Of a DNA stretch of 64,000 nucleotides, positions 53,319 to 62,199 are shown in pieces; the first letter of the stretch is position 1, and each line of letters begins with the position of its first letter. This stretch comes from JAQGMV01 sp963828715 (GTDB taxonomy: Bacteria; Pseudomonadota; Gammaproteobacteria; Burkholderiales; SG8-41): the NCBI GenBank assembly GCA_963828715.1, contig CAWHFX010000007.1, forward strand, positions 198,952 to 262,951. Reading direction: 5' to 3'. A program made the translations under genes and the position numbers. Below the pieces are notes generated by a model, which worked only from the letters and a program-made list of their open reading frames with translations, was not told the origin of the DNA and searched no databases.

Positions 53319-55142
53319 TTACTTCAATTGATAGCTGACGAGCTCGTACTGTTCGTGTTCGAGCAGCCGCGCGGCGCGATTGAAGGTGCGCCTCTCGTAT
53401 TTAACCGCCCGGCCGACTTCCGGGACGTACCAGATCGAATACGTGAGCTGGGACACGGTCAGGTCGTTGTAGACGTCACGCGTAGGCGGAAACGTAAGCT
53501 CACGGCGACCGCGCAGCTCCGCTTTGATCGCGTCGAACGTGCCCGCCGCGGTGCGCACCTGCTCACGGCCGGTCACCTTGCCGCTGATCTGCCATTCATC
53601 CGGGGAATCGTCCGCGATCTTGCTCCACGAAACGCCTGGACGTACGTCCGAGAACGCGAGCATGAACGGGGCGAACTCGAACAACGTTGCGTTTGTACCG
53701 ATCTGCTGCTCGAACACACGCGGTTCGAGCGGTAGACGGCGCGGCGTTCCAGCGCCATCACCGTCGGCGCCGGACCGTGGGCCACCGACGCGAACGACCT
53801 CTCGAATTCCGCTCGCGTCCCCGCCCCTGATCTCATGAGTCACGGTCGCGAGATTTTTGTTGTAAGTAAGCTCTGTCAGCCGGTATGTCCAGCTGTCGCC
53901 GACTTTCAGCTCTCGCGCTGATGCGGGCCGGTTGGGAAGGCTGATCGACGCCGCCTTCGCGACTGTCGTGTTCGTTGCACCGGACTCCGGGGCAGCGCTC
54001 GCGCTGCGATCGACAGGCGCGGTTTCGGGCCGGTTCTCCGCACTGGTCGCGGGTTCCGTCCGCTGCCGGCGCGGTGGAGGTTGGGATGGAGCGACAGCCT
54101 CAGCAGTATCGGGCTCAGCGGGTCGTGGTTCCGCAACAGCCGCATCGCGCGGCTCGGCGCGTTTGCCGCGTTTCGACGCGATTACCTCGTCCGAAGGTGC
54201 CGTGTTCGAGGCCACACGCGATCTCGGCACTTCCGGTGACGTTTCGATGACGGGCTTGCTCGCCTGTGCCGCAGCCGCCGCGGCGTTCGCGGACTCGCGT
54301 TTCGCGGCGGTCTTCGCGTCAGGGTGTGAGGGAATCTCCGCAGATGATGCTTTCGCAGACTCGTGTTTCGCAGCAGCCTTCGCATCAGGGCGCGACGGGG
54401 TCTCCACCGATGGCGCTTTCGCGACCTCGGAAGGACTTGCCTTCGCGGCGATCGGCGGCGGCTCCGCTGACGGTTTCTTCACCGGCTCGGACGGGCTCGC
54501 CTCAACGGCGATCGGCGGTGTTCCTTCGGACGGCTTTCCCTTGTTCGGTTCAGGAGCAATCTGGGCGTTTTCGGCCTTGTCAGCGCTTTTTGGCAGACCG
54601 AAGAGCCACCCACCTGCGAAGATCCCGAGCACGGCCGCCACCAAGACTGCAGGTACTGCATAGAGCCACACGCGCCGTGGCGGATGGCCGACGATCTGTT
54701 GCAGATGCGCGGCGAGCAACGACACGTCGGAATCCCAGCTCGTGCTGCGAATCTCGCGCGCCTGCCTCTTCGTGAGTGACCGCAGCTCTTCAGGCAAGTC
54801 TTCGATGCGTGGCAACCGAGCGCCGCCGACCAGCACCGGAATCACCCGGACCTTGCGGTTGAGCACCATCGCGGTCTCGGTGCGCACCCAGTCTTCTTCG
54901 AGATCGAGACGGCGGCGGCCCTGCTCGTCGCGCGCGTTGGCCCATGTCGGGCCGATGATGATGAGCGCCACGTCGCACGCCTGCAGCGCGCGGTCGATCA
55001 CATCGGAAAAGATCTCGCCGTCCGCGATGTTGTCGACATCCTGGAATACGAGCTCGCCGAAGCGCATGCGCAGCGCGTCGCGCAGGCGCCCCGCCCAGCC
55101 ATCGCTGTCCGCTCTGCGGTAGCTGATGAAAATGCCGGCCAT
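53319..55142 (-). CDS. TIR-domain transmembrane protein with periplasmic C-terminal domain
   Basis: A 607-residue protein. A TIR domain fills the first 140 residues (MAGIFISYRRADSDGWAGRL, VFQDVDNIADGEIFSDVIDR, CDVALIIIGPTW, RKVRVIPVLVGGARLP); the candidate catalytic Glu is in WVRTETAMVL, near residue 89. A transmembrane segment (about 158-182, VWLYAVPAVLVAAVLGIFAG) leads to a 220-residue Ala/Pro/Lys linker with internal repeats (PPIA..ASPSE twice; RPDAKAAAK/HPDAKTAAK). A folded C-terminal domain contains AGTFDAIKAELRG and WYVPEVGRAVKYERR. The ATG at 55142 is chosen over an upstream TTG. No recognised defence partner is adjacent. Confidence 0.82.
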   Translation of the reverse strand: MAGIFISYRRADSDGWAGRLRDALRMRFGELVFQDVDNIADGEIFSDVIDRALQACDVALIIIGPTWANARDEQGRRRLDLEEDWVRTETAMVLNRKVRVIPVLVGGARLPRIEDLPEELRSLTKRQAREIRSTSWDSDVSLLAAHLQQIVGHPPRRVWLYAVPAVLVAAVLGIFAGGWLFGLPKSADKAENAQIAPEPNKGKPSEGTPPIAVEASPSEPVKKPSAEPPPIAAKASPSEVAKAPSVETPSRPDAKAAAKHESAKASSAEIPSHPDAKTAAKRESANAAAAAAQASKPVIETSPEVPRSRVASNTAPSDEVIASKRGKRAEPRDAAVAEPRPAEPDTAEAVAPSQPPPRRQRTEPATSAENRPETAPVDRSASAAPESGATNTTVAKAASISLPNRPASARELKVGDSWTYRLTELTYNKNLATVTHEIRGGDASGIREVVRVGGPRSGADGDGAGTPRRLPLEPRVFEQQIGTNATLFEFAPFMLAFSDVRPGVSWSKIADDSPDEWQISGKVTGREQVRTAAGTFDAIKAELRGRRELTFPPTRDVYNDLTVSQLTYSIWYVPEVGRAVKYERRTFNRAARLLEHEQYELVSYQLK

Positions 55143-55793
55143 ACGAATCAATCAGGGTGACTTACGGGGTGATACTGCGCCGGGCGTGTTGATCGCGCAA
55201 GCGTGCCCGGTTAGCGCCGCCTGTAAGGTCGGTGTTACCCGCTGGATACTTCTTTCGCCAGTCCATCGGGGCCGTAGGAGAGAACAGTGAAATCGCGACC
55301 CTCATGCCCCTCTTCCGGCCACACCGAACGCAGCCGGTAGTGACGCAGATCGGATCGCTGACGAGCTTCAAAGCCACGGCACGCCCGAAGAAAATTGCTG
55401 TATCTGTTGCTCATGTCAGAATCGCTTGATCGTCCTCTCCCTCTGCCTATGCCAATGCTTCACCTCCAGCGCCTCGAAGACACAATCTGGTGTATTGCCA
55501 GCAATCCAGCCGCTAATGCTCTGCGTCGAGTTGAGCGGCAGCACGCGTTGCATTTTGCTAGGCAAGGTCCTGCGCGCCGGGAGCTTTATGCGCGAGTTTT
55601 CAGAAGAGCTTGTACGACAGTTCTTCCGACGGAAAGCCCGCTGGATGGTTTTCGTCGCCTTGGGTACTGCTTGCGCTAGGCACCTTGGTCGTCATCATCG
55701 ACCCACCTTTCCTGGGGGCGTTCACTTACCCATGAGCCTTTCGGTTCGAGCAGTTTCAACGCCGCCTCGCGGGCCCCTCCGAGCTGCCGATGC
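55143..55793. other. 651-bp gene-poor spacer with possible gene remnant
   Basis: No convincing complete gene. Three frames on the plus strand between about 55419 and 55740 each hold protein-like pieces (FSEELVRQFFRRKARWMVF in one, WVLLALGTLVVIIDPPFLGA in another), as expected of a decayed membrane-protein gene with several frameshifts. The GC content is visibly lower than in the flanking genes. No family could be assigned. Confidence 0.35.
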
Positions 55794-56927
55794 TTACGTC
55801 TCCGCGGCCACCTTGCCCCAGAGCGATCGCATGGAGGGTGGATTGCCCACCGCAGACCATTCGAGCACTCTGGATACGGTGAACTGCGGCTTTCGTGTAT
55901 CGCGAATCACCGGTGTCAGCAGTGGCATGCCCTCGGAGTCGGTTACGGCGCAGACCTGTGGCGCACTGGGTTTCTTGCCCCGTCCGATGACTACGCCGAT
56001 TTCTCCATTCCGCAGGCGGACCGCGGTGCCCGGAGGGAAAATGCCCAGGGCTTTGATGAACTGCGGCGCCGAGCCCTCGCGCAGTGGACTGCCTTCACCC
56101 AGAAACAGCATCTTCAACACCGTGGTCGGACCCAGAGCGGGCCGATTGGCACGAGTGGAAGTGCGCGCATAGTACACATCAGCCAGCGAGATCAGCTCCG
56201 CCGCGATTGGGCTCTCCTCGTCCGTGTTTTTCGACAGGCTGTGGCCGCTACGATCTACCGCCGCGTGGTGGTACAGAACGGCTTTCAACCAAAGCTCATC
56301 GTCAACGCCAAGGGTACGTAACAGCGCCTCGCCCTGCGCTGGATGTTCTTGGATAGTCTGATGCTGAACCGTGCTCAGCGGAAGTAGCTGCGTGTGTAAC
56401 GTATCCTGAAGGTCCAGCATGCTGATGTTCATCGTGAGCGCAGCGCAGACCATCGAGGTCAAATCTGCCTCGCGCATTTCGATCGTGCGGCCCACTATCT
56501 GGCAAGCAACGGCCACATCCACAGAGTGACGGATCGAATAGCGTCCATCCGGATGGAGCAATCCAGTGGCGAGAGACACTTCCGAGCTTAAGTCGCAGGC
56601 CTCTCGTATGAGCAGCCTGATCTTGGCGATCTGCTCTCGAAAGGGCGGCGCCGAGACAGGCAATGAGCAAGCGAACTCCAGCCGCCGGCGCGCTTCCAGG
56701 ATCAGGGCAAATGCCGAATCACTGTGCGGAACGATAAGCTCGTGTCCGGGCTGCTCCTCCAATGGGCGACCACGGTCCGAACCCTTTGCCTGTGGTCCTG
56801 TACAGGCGAGTTCCGGCTCTCGCTGTGCGGGCTGGCCGTCGGTATGTGGCGCAAGCGATGGGGCGGCGGCGCTGGTCCCACGGCCATCGCCCGGCATTGC
56901 GCTGGTTTGTTGTATGTCCACTCCCAT
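55794..56927 (-). CDS. Degenerate HD-GYP-like domain protein
   Basis: A 377-residue protein. A disordered N-terminus (about 1-65) is followed by an HD-domain-like helical core: RYSIRHSVDVAVACQIVGRT, AALTMNISMLDLQDTL where the HD metal pair should be, LKAVLYHHAAVDRSGHSL in place of HHExxDGxGYP, and AELISLADVYYARTST in place of the ADxxDA segment. A C-terminal FPPGTAVRLRNGEIGVVIGR motif is typical of the tail of HD-GYP proteins. The metal ligands HD and HHE are largely lost, so it is probably not a cyclic-di-GMP phosphodiesterase but could still bind. Confidence 0.72.
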   Translation of the reverse strand: MGVDIQQTSAMPGDGRGTSAAAPSLAPHTDGQPAQREPELACTGPQAKGSDRGRPLEEQPGHELIVPHSDSAFALILEARRRLEFACSLPVSAPPFREQIAKIRLLIREACDLSSEVSLATGLLHPDGRYSIRHSVDVAVACQIVGRTIEMREADLTSMVCAALTMNISMLDLQDTLHTQLLPLSTVQHQTIQEHPAQGEALLRTLGVDDELWLKAVLYHHAAVDRSGHSLSKNTDEESPIAAELISLADVYYARTSTRANRPALGPTTVLKMLFLGEGSPLREGSAPQFIKALGIFPPGTAVRLRNGEIGVVIGRGKKPSAPQVCAVTDSEGMPLLTPVIRDTRKPQFTVSRVLEWSAVGNPPSMRSLWGKVAAET

Positions 56928-57242
56928 TACCCACAGACTTTTCGTGATGACTCTTGGGGCGAATAGCTCCCGGGCTGACGATCAGCGCTCGATCTAGCAT
57001 AACGACCGCGCTCGGGAGTTCTGAAGGAAGCCACACCGATGCTGACCCAGTCCCAGCAGCAGGCCTCCTTGCTGGATACCTTTTCTTCAACGTCAAAAAC
57101 TCCTTCCTGCCAGACCGCTCTCGGTCCCGGAGTCTCCACTTCATAGCGTTGTATAGTCTTGTCGACTCACTTCAGAATGGACCCAAGGCGGGAGACTCAG
57201 GAAAATTACGTAAGCTTGCGCCCAACAACCTTTATCTACTAC
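56928..57242. other. 315-bp spacer, no gene seen
   Basis: Lies between Bug receptor 5 and the HD-GYP-like gene, both on the minus strand. Open readings here have no family-like features. It probably carries the promoter of the HD-GYP-like gene, but no clear boxes were identified. Confidence 0.5.
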
Positions 57243-58214
57243 CTACTTGGCGGCGAGCCCCGAGTCGCGAATGATCTTCCCCCAGCGGACGTTTTCGCCG
57301 CGAACGTAAGCAGCGTACTCTTGCGGCGACCGGCTGAAGACCGCCTCGGCAGCCGCGGTGTTCAGGCGCTGTATAACCTGCTCCTGCCTCATCGCGCTCG
57401 TTATGGCTTTGTGCAGCTCTGCTATCACGCGTTGCGGCAGCGCGGCCGGGCCGAACACGCCGTTCCACTGCCCCATGACGATATCGGGATAACCGAGCTC
57501 CGGCATGGTCGGCACGTCGGGCAGCATAGGGACGCGTGACTTCTGCGTCACGGCGAGCGCCTTCAGCTGGCCGGCCTTCACGAGGCCGGCTATCGAGGCC
57601 ACCGTCACCGGCAGGATTTCCACCTCGCCGCCGAGCAATGCCGTCGTCGCCGGCCCCGCTCCGTTGTACGGCACTTCCAGTACCTTGATACCCAGGGACT
57701 TGAGGAACGCCACCATGATGAACCGTCCCGGGGACGACAGTGTCGCGGTGCCGTAGCGAATCTCGCGTTGCGAGCGCAAGACGTCATCGAGGTATTCCTT
57801 CAGCGTGCTCCCCGCCACGCTGTTGTGGCCGCAGATCACGGTGGGAATACTCGACACCGGCGCGATCGCGGCGAGATCCTTCAGCGGGTCCACCTTCATC
57901 GGCTGGATGTACGGGTTGATCGCGATCGTGTTGACGTTGCCGACGAGGAGCGTGTAGCCGTCCGGCTGCGAGTGGACCGCGATTTCGGTGCCGATGAGGC
58001 CGGATGCGCCCCCGCGATTGTCCACGACGAACTGCTGGCCAAGGATGTCGGTCAGCCCGGCGGCGACCAGGCGCCCGCCGAAATCCGACGCGCCGCCCGG
58101 CGGGAAGGGGATGATGAGCCGGACCGGGCGCTCGGGATACCCACCGCCGCAGGCCGCACCGGCGCAACATAAGGCGTACGCGAATAGAAAAGAGCGAAAG
58201 ATTGTCCGCGTCAT
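57243..58214 (-). CDS. Bug-family tripartite tricarboxylate transporter receptor 5
   Basis: A 323-residue exported binding protein. The signal peptide is TRTIFRSFLFAYALCCAGAA; mature YPERPVRLIIPFPPGGASDF, VVDNRGGASGLIGTEIA, SQPDGYTLLVGNVNT and LEVPYNGAGPATTALLGGE are family motifs. The usual HPSLPV segment is replaced by CGHNSVAGSTLKEYLDDVLR, so the hinge region is divergent. GAGGAGG lies seven bases before the ATG at 58214; a GTG six bases upstream is the alternative. It lies 73 bp after Bug receptor 6. Confidence 0.9.
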   Translation of the reverse strand: MTRTIFRSFLFAYALCCAGAACGGGYPERPVRLIIPFPPGGASDFGGRLVAAGLTDILGQQFVVDNRGGASGLIGTEIAVHSQPDGYTLLVGNVNTIAINPYIQPMKVDPLKDLAAIAPVSSIPTVICGHNSVAGSTLKEYLDDVLRSQREIRYGTATLSSPGRFIMVAFLKSLGIKVLEVPYNGAGPATTALLGGEVEILPVTVASIAGLVKAGQLKALAVTQKSRVPMLPDVPTMPELGYPDIVMGQWNGVFGPAALPQRVIAELHKAITSAMRQEQVIQRLNTAAAEAVFSRSPQEYAAYVRGENVRWGKIIRDSGLAAK

Positions 58215-58287
58215 TGACACGCCTCCTCGGGCGTTTCTCGTAATTGCGATCCGGGAATGTGGAACTACAGCGACGTAGGGATTCGCA

Positions 58288-59259
58288 TCACTGCTGCACC
58301 TGCAGTTTCATTTCGCGGACAAGCTTGCCCCACTCTGCGATCTCGGCATGAATAAATGCAGCGAACTCGTCGGGTGAGCTGGCGACAGCGACAAGACCGT
58401 CCTCGGCGAGCGCTTTCATAGAGTCGGGATTCTTCAGAATGTCGCTCATCGCCTGGTACACGCGGGCGATGATCTCCTCGGGCACCTGCGCCGGTGCAAA
58501 CATCCCGGTCCAGCCCCCCTTGTCGTAGCCGGGCACACCGGATTCATCTATGGTCGGCAGATCCGGCACCGCCGGTGATCGTTGCTTGGTGCTGACCGCA
58601 AGCCCGCGCACCTGGCCCGATTTCCTGAACGGCCTCGAGTTTAGAACGCCCATGAACGCGACCTGCACCTCTCCCGTCAGAAGGCCGATCAAGGCCGGGC
58701 CGCCTCCTTTGTACTGGACCTGCCTCAGGTCCACCTTGGCCATGTACTTGAACAGCTCGGTGGTCATGTGCAGGTTGCTGCCGACCCCAGCGGAGCCGTA
58801 GAAGATCTCGCCGGGGCTGCGGCGGGCAAGCGCAATAAGCTCCTTGACGCCGCGGACCGGCATCGACGGGTGCACGCCCAAGATCAACGGCTGTGTCGTC
58901 AGCATCGACAGCGGTTTGAAATCCTTGATGGCGTCGTATGAGAGGTTCTTGTAGAGGCTCGGAGCGAAGGTGTAGCTCGCGGAGGTGACCAGAAACGTGT
59001 AGCCGTCCGGGACCGCTCGTGCAGCCAGCGTAACGCCGATGGTGCCGCCGGCGCCGGCCCGGTTATCGATGATGACGCTGACACCGAGCGCCCGGTCCAT
59101 CTTGTCCTGCAAGGCGCGGCACAGGAGATCGGTGCCGCCTCCCGGAGCAAACGGAACCAGCAGTCGAATCGGTTTTTCAGGATAACCGGCGGTTGCCGCC
59201 GACGGCGCCAAAAGCGCAAGCAGACCCGCGAGCAGCGAAGCAAACGCGATGCGCAACAT
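58288..59259 (-). CDS. Bug-family tripartite tricarboxylate transporter receptor 6
   Basis: A 323-residue exported binding protein: signal LRIAFASLLAGLLALLAPSA, mature YPEKPIRLLVPFAPGGGTDL, IDNRAGAGGTIGVTLAAR, AVPDGYTFLVTS, VHPSMPVRGVKELIALARRS and VQYKGGGPALIGLLTGEV. GAGGAGG lies before the ATG at 59259; the 70-residue upstream in-frame extension is rejected because it lacks family features. Tandem with receptor 5, possibly co-transcribed. Confidence 0.91.
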   Translation of the reverse strand: MLRIAFASLLAGLLALLAPSAATAGYPEKPIRLLVPFAPGGGTDLLCRALQDKMDRALGVSVIIDNRAGAGGTIGVTLAARAVPDGYTFLVTSASYTFAPSLYKNLSYDAIKDFKPLSMLTTQPLILGVHPSMPVRGVKELIALARRSPGEIFYGSAGVGSNLHMTTELFKYMAKVDLRQVQYKGGGPALIGLLTGEVQVAFMGVLNSRPFRKSGQVRGLAVSTKQRSPAVPDLPTIDESGVPGYDKGGWTGMFAPAQVPEEIIARVYQAMSDILKNPDSMKALAEDGLVAVASSPDEFAAFIHAEIAEWGKLVREMKLQVQQ

Positions 59260-59997
59260 GGTTTCCTCCTCGGGTAGCCACGCAATGGTTCTACATAACG
59301 GACAGCTCTCTCTTGTTGTGGGTGTAAGTGTGATGGTCGATGCGGCGTCGCCTGCGGGCGTGACGCACTGACGCCAAATCAATACCCGTCTGACAGACGG
59401 TCGCCTTTCGGGATGAAGGGCCTGCGAGCTGGACTCAGCGACGAGCGTGACTCTTCGCATTGCGTTCATGGCCTCTCCTCGGTAGCGCCGTACGGGATCT
59501 TGTTAGGAGCGGCAGGTCCATGGCCCTACGCAGCATAAGACCGGATGGGCGACCTAAACGTTACACGCGCGCCCGAAAACCTCCAGCGGTTCGACCTGCA
59601 CTTGCAGAGCTCCACGGCAGGCTGAGGGCTGATGCTTCGTCGGTATGCATCCGAGAAACTCGCCCGAGCCATTCCCTGTTCGTTTTGCTCAACCTCTGGA
59701 GTCCTCGCAAACCGTATGCGTGAAGGCGCCCCTTAAACGGGGCTAAAGCCCGCAGGCAAACCGGACCCGATCGTAGCCGGTAAGAGTGTTGAGACCAGGA
59801 ACTCACGCCCAGTCGCGAAAGCAATCTCGAAAGTATCGAGAAAGGCCTCCACACGCATTTTTTAGAGATGATGGCGAAGAAGAAGTACAACCGTGACGAC
59901 ATGCGACGCAAACCTTCGCCGCGTCAACCTCGGGGCTAGTACGACCGAAGGTCAGCCGCAAGACCCACGCGCGTTCTTAGCTCCGGTTGCGACTGCT
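59260..59997. other. 738-bp spacer without a recognisable gene
   Basis: Lies between Bug receptors 7 and 6. Open frames here (including one on each strand near 59460-59910) are Arg/Ser-rich and lack motifs. A short inverted repeat, GCCCC and GGGGC around TTAAAC, lies near 59729-59744. Composition is more AT-rich than in the genes. It may be a decayed gene or insertion scar. Confidence 0.4.
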
Positions 59998-60966
59998 TCA
60001 GTCGGCTGTGAGGCTGAGAGCATTCACCACTTTCGCCCACTTCGCGATTTCAGCGCGGATCTTCTGGCCCAGTTCTTCGGGGGTACTGGTGCTCGGGACC
60101 ATCCCGGTGGCGTCCAGCCGAGCCTTTACATCCGAGAGCGTCAGGACCTTGGCCGTTTCGGCATTCACGCGTGCGATGATTCTTTTTGACGTGCCAGTCG
60201 GCATGACCAGCCCGTACCAGGCGCTGGTTTCGTAACCCGGAACGCCCGCTTCCGCGACAGTCGGCAGCTCCGGCAGGAAAGGCGAGCGCTCCGCCGTACT
60301 GACCGCAAGCCCGCGCAACCGGGCCGCCTTGAGCTGAAAAATGCATGAAGGTGTGGTGGTGAACCCCACCTGCGCCTCACCCGCGACCAGCGCCGTAACC
60401 GACGGTCCGCCGCCCCTGTAGGGGACATGCAGCATGTCTATGCCGGCCATACTCTTGAAGAGCTCGCCGGCGAGATGCGGACCGCTGCCGATGCCTGATG
60501 ACGAATGGCGGAGTTCGCCAGGCTGCGCCTTCGCGAGCGCCACCAGTTCATTGATCGACGCCGCCGCTACGGAAGGATTCACCACCACCACATAGGCAGT
60601 GCCGCCGAGGTGCGTTACTGGAACAAAATCCTTCACGAGTGTATAGCCGAGCTTGCGATAGAGCGTCGCGTTGACCGTGTGCGTACCCGTCATCAGGAAC
60701 CACGTATACCCATCGGGTTGGGATTGCGCCGCGAGCTCCGCGCCGATATTCGCGCCACCGCCGCCGCGGTTGTCGATCACGATCTGCTGCCCCAGCGCTT
60801 CTCCGAGGCGGTTGCCTATCGCCCGCGCCATCGTGTCGGTCCCGCCCCCTGGAGGAAATGGTACGATGAACCGAATCGGATGGACCGGATATTGCGCGTG
60901 CGCAGGCAAGACGGATGGCAAACCACAAAACAGGCAGACCAAGCATTCACGATAGCCAACTTTCAT
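59998..60966 (-). CDS. Bug-family tripartite tricarboxylate transporter receptor 7
   Basis: A 322-residue exported binding protein: signal KVGYRECLVCLFCGLPSVLP, mature YPVHPIRFIVPFPPGGGTDT, IDNRGGGGANIGAELAAQ, SQPDGYTWFLMTG, VNPSVAAASINELVALAKAQ and MLHVPYRGGGPSVTALVAGE. The two Cys in the signal region do not form a lipobox. It is flanked by gene-free spacers of 738 and 220 bp, so it is a single-gene unit. Confidence 0.9.
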   Translation of the reverse strand: MKVGYRECLVCLFCGLPSVLPAHAQYPVHPIRFIVPFPPGGGTDTMARAIGNRLGEALGQQIVIDNRGGGGANIGAELAAQSQPDGYTWFLMTGTHTVNATLYRKLGYTLVKDFVPVTHLGGTAYVVVVNPSVAAASINELVALAKAQPGELRHSSSGIGSGPHLAGELFKSMAGIDMLHVPYRGGGPSVTALVAGEAQVGFTTTPSCIFQLKAARLRGLAVSTAERSPFLPELPTVAEAGVPGYETSAWYGLVMPTGTSKRIIARVNAETAKVLTLSDVKARLDATGMVPSTSTPEELGQKIRAEIAKWAKVVNALSLTAD

Positions 60967-61186
60967 CCCTCTCCTCCTCCTGTATGCACCTTACGCTGCG
61001 CTTCATCTCATTCGAGACTCTGCGTGCCGCGGGCGCTGTGCGTATGCGTTCATACCCGGTTCGCCAGTGCAGTAGTAACGTGCGTGACGAATCGCGTGCT
61101 GTTTCTAAATCATGCGTGGCGAGCGACGTGCCCTGTATTCAACCTGAATGGCCATCCCCGGCGGGTCTGGCCGATCGCCAGGCGCG

Positions 61187-62199
61187 TTATTTGTCGATGC
61201 TGATATTTGAGTCCCTGACCACTCTCTTCCATTGTTCCACGTCGCTTCGAATCCGCTCACGGAATTGCTCGGGCGGACCTCCAGCGGCGATCATGCCTTC
61301 GTTGGGGCGAGCCATTTCCTGATGGCGTTTGAGTGAATGACTCTGGCGAACTCCTTGTTCATGCGCGCGACGATCTCGCTCGGAATACCTTTGGGACCCC
61401 AGATTCCATACCAGTGCGTAACGGCGTAACCCGGCACTGTTTCGCTTATAGAAGGCACGTCGGGCACGGCAGGATTTCGTTCCGCCGTGGTGATGCCGAT
61501 CGGATATAGCCTCCCTGCCTTGATATGCGGGATGCTCGGAACCAGGCTGCTGAAGCTCGAGTCCACTTCTCCGGCAAGCAGCGCGTTCATCACGGGGCCG
61601 CTGCCTTTGTAGGGCACATGCACGATGTCGATGTTCGCGATCGACACGAACATCGCTGCGAACAGGTGTTGTGCCCCGCCGTTCCCCGAAGAGGCGTAGT
61701 TGATCCTGCCCGGCTGCTTTTTCGCAAGCGCGATCAGTTCCTTCACCGAGGTGACGCCAAGCGACGGATGCACAGTAAGCGCGTAGGGCTGGCTCCCGAT
61801 CTGCATGATCGGCTCGAAATCCCGCAGCGTGTCGTACGAGATCTTTTTGTAGAGATGCGGAATGATCACGTGTGGCGTGCCGGTGGCGAGCAGGGTGTAG
61901 CCGTCGGGACTCGCTTGCGACGCGATCTCGGTTCCGATGAGTCCGCCCGCGCCCGTGCGGTTGTCGATCACGACCTGTTCACCCAGCACGCTCGGCAGCC
62001 GATTGGCGACGATGCGCACCACCGTGTCCGTTGCGCCACCGGCGGCAAACGGGATGAGCACGCGCACCGGCTTGGTCGGATACGGTTGGGCATGCAGCAG
62101 ACCTGCGGCGAGCAGTGAAATGCAGAAGATGGCGGCTGTCGGCCGCAGGTGCGTGCGGCCGAACGCGCAGCTACGGGCGGAAGGGAGATGAGTGCTCAT
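61187..62199 (-). CDS. Bug-family tripartite tricarboxylate transporter receptor 8, frameshifted
   Basis: Signal peptide and mature start YPTKPVRVLIPFAAGGATDT, IDNRTGAGGLIGTEIASQ, SPDGYTLLATG, VHPSLGVTSVKELIALAKKQ and IVHVPYKGSGPVMNALLAGE identify the family. The direct reading stops at 61291 after AIRKWLAPTKA. Adding one base to the four-G run at 61304-61307 lets it continue as NEGMIAAGGPPEQFRERIRS, DVEQWKRVVRDSNISIDK, the normal Bug C-terminus, for 337 residues. It overlaps receptor 9 by 4 bp. Confidence 0.85.

Noticed and set aside
55395..55740. Plus-strand frames with FSEELVRQFF and WVLLALGTLV pieces
   Set aside because: No single frame gives a complete protein and no family was recognised, so it is described only as a possible remnant.
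59729..59744. GCCCC/GGGGC inverted repeat as an intrinsic terminator
   Set aside because: No T-tract on either side and no gene ends nearby.
59561..59911. 116-codon minus-strand frame upstream of Bug receptor 6
   Set aside because: Ser/Arg-rich composition typical of a chance frame; no motif and no start signal.
59868..59939. Very short Lys/Arg-rich frame (MMAKKKYNRDDMRRKPSPRQ)
   Set aside because: Only 24 codons, no ribosome-binding site and no partner; cannot be supported as a gene.
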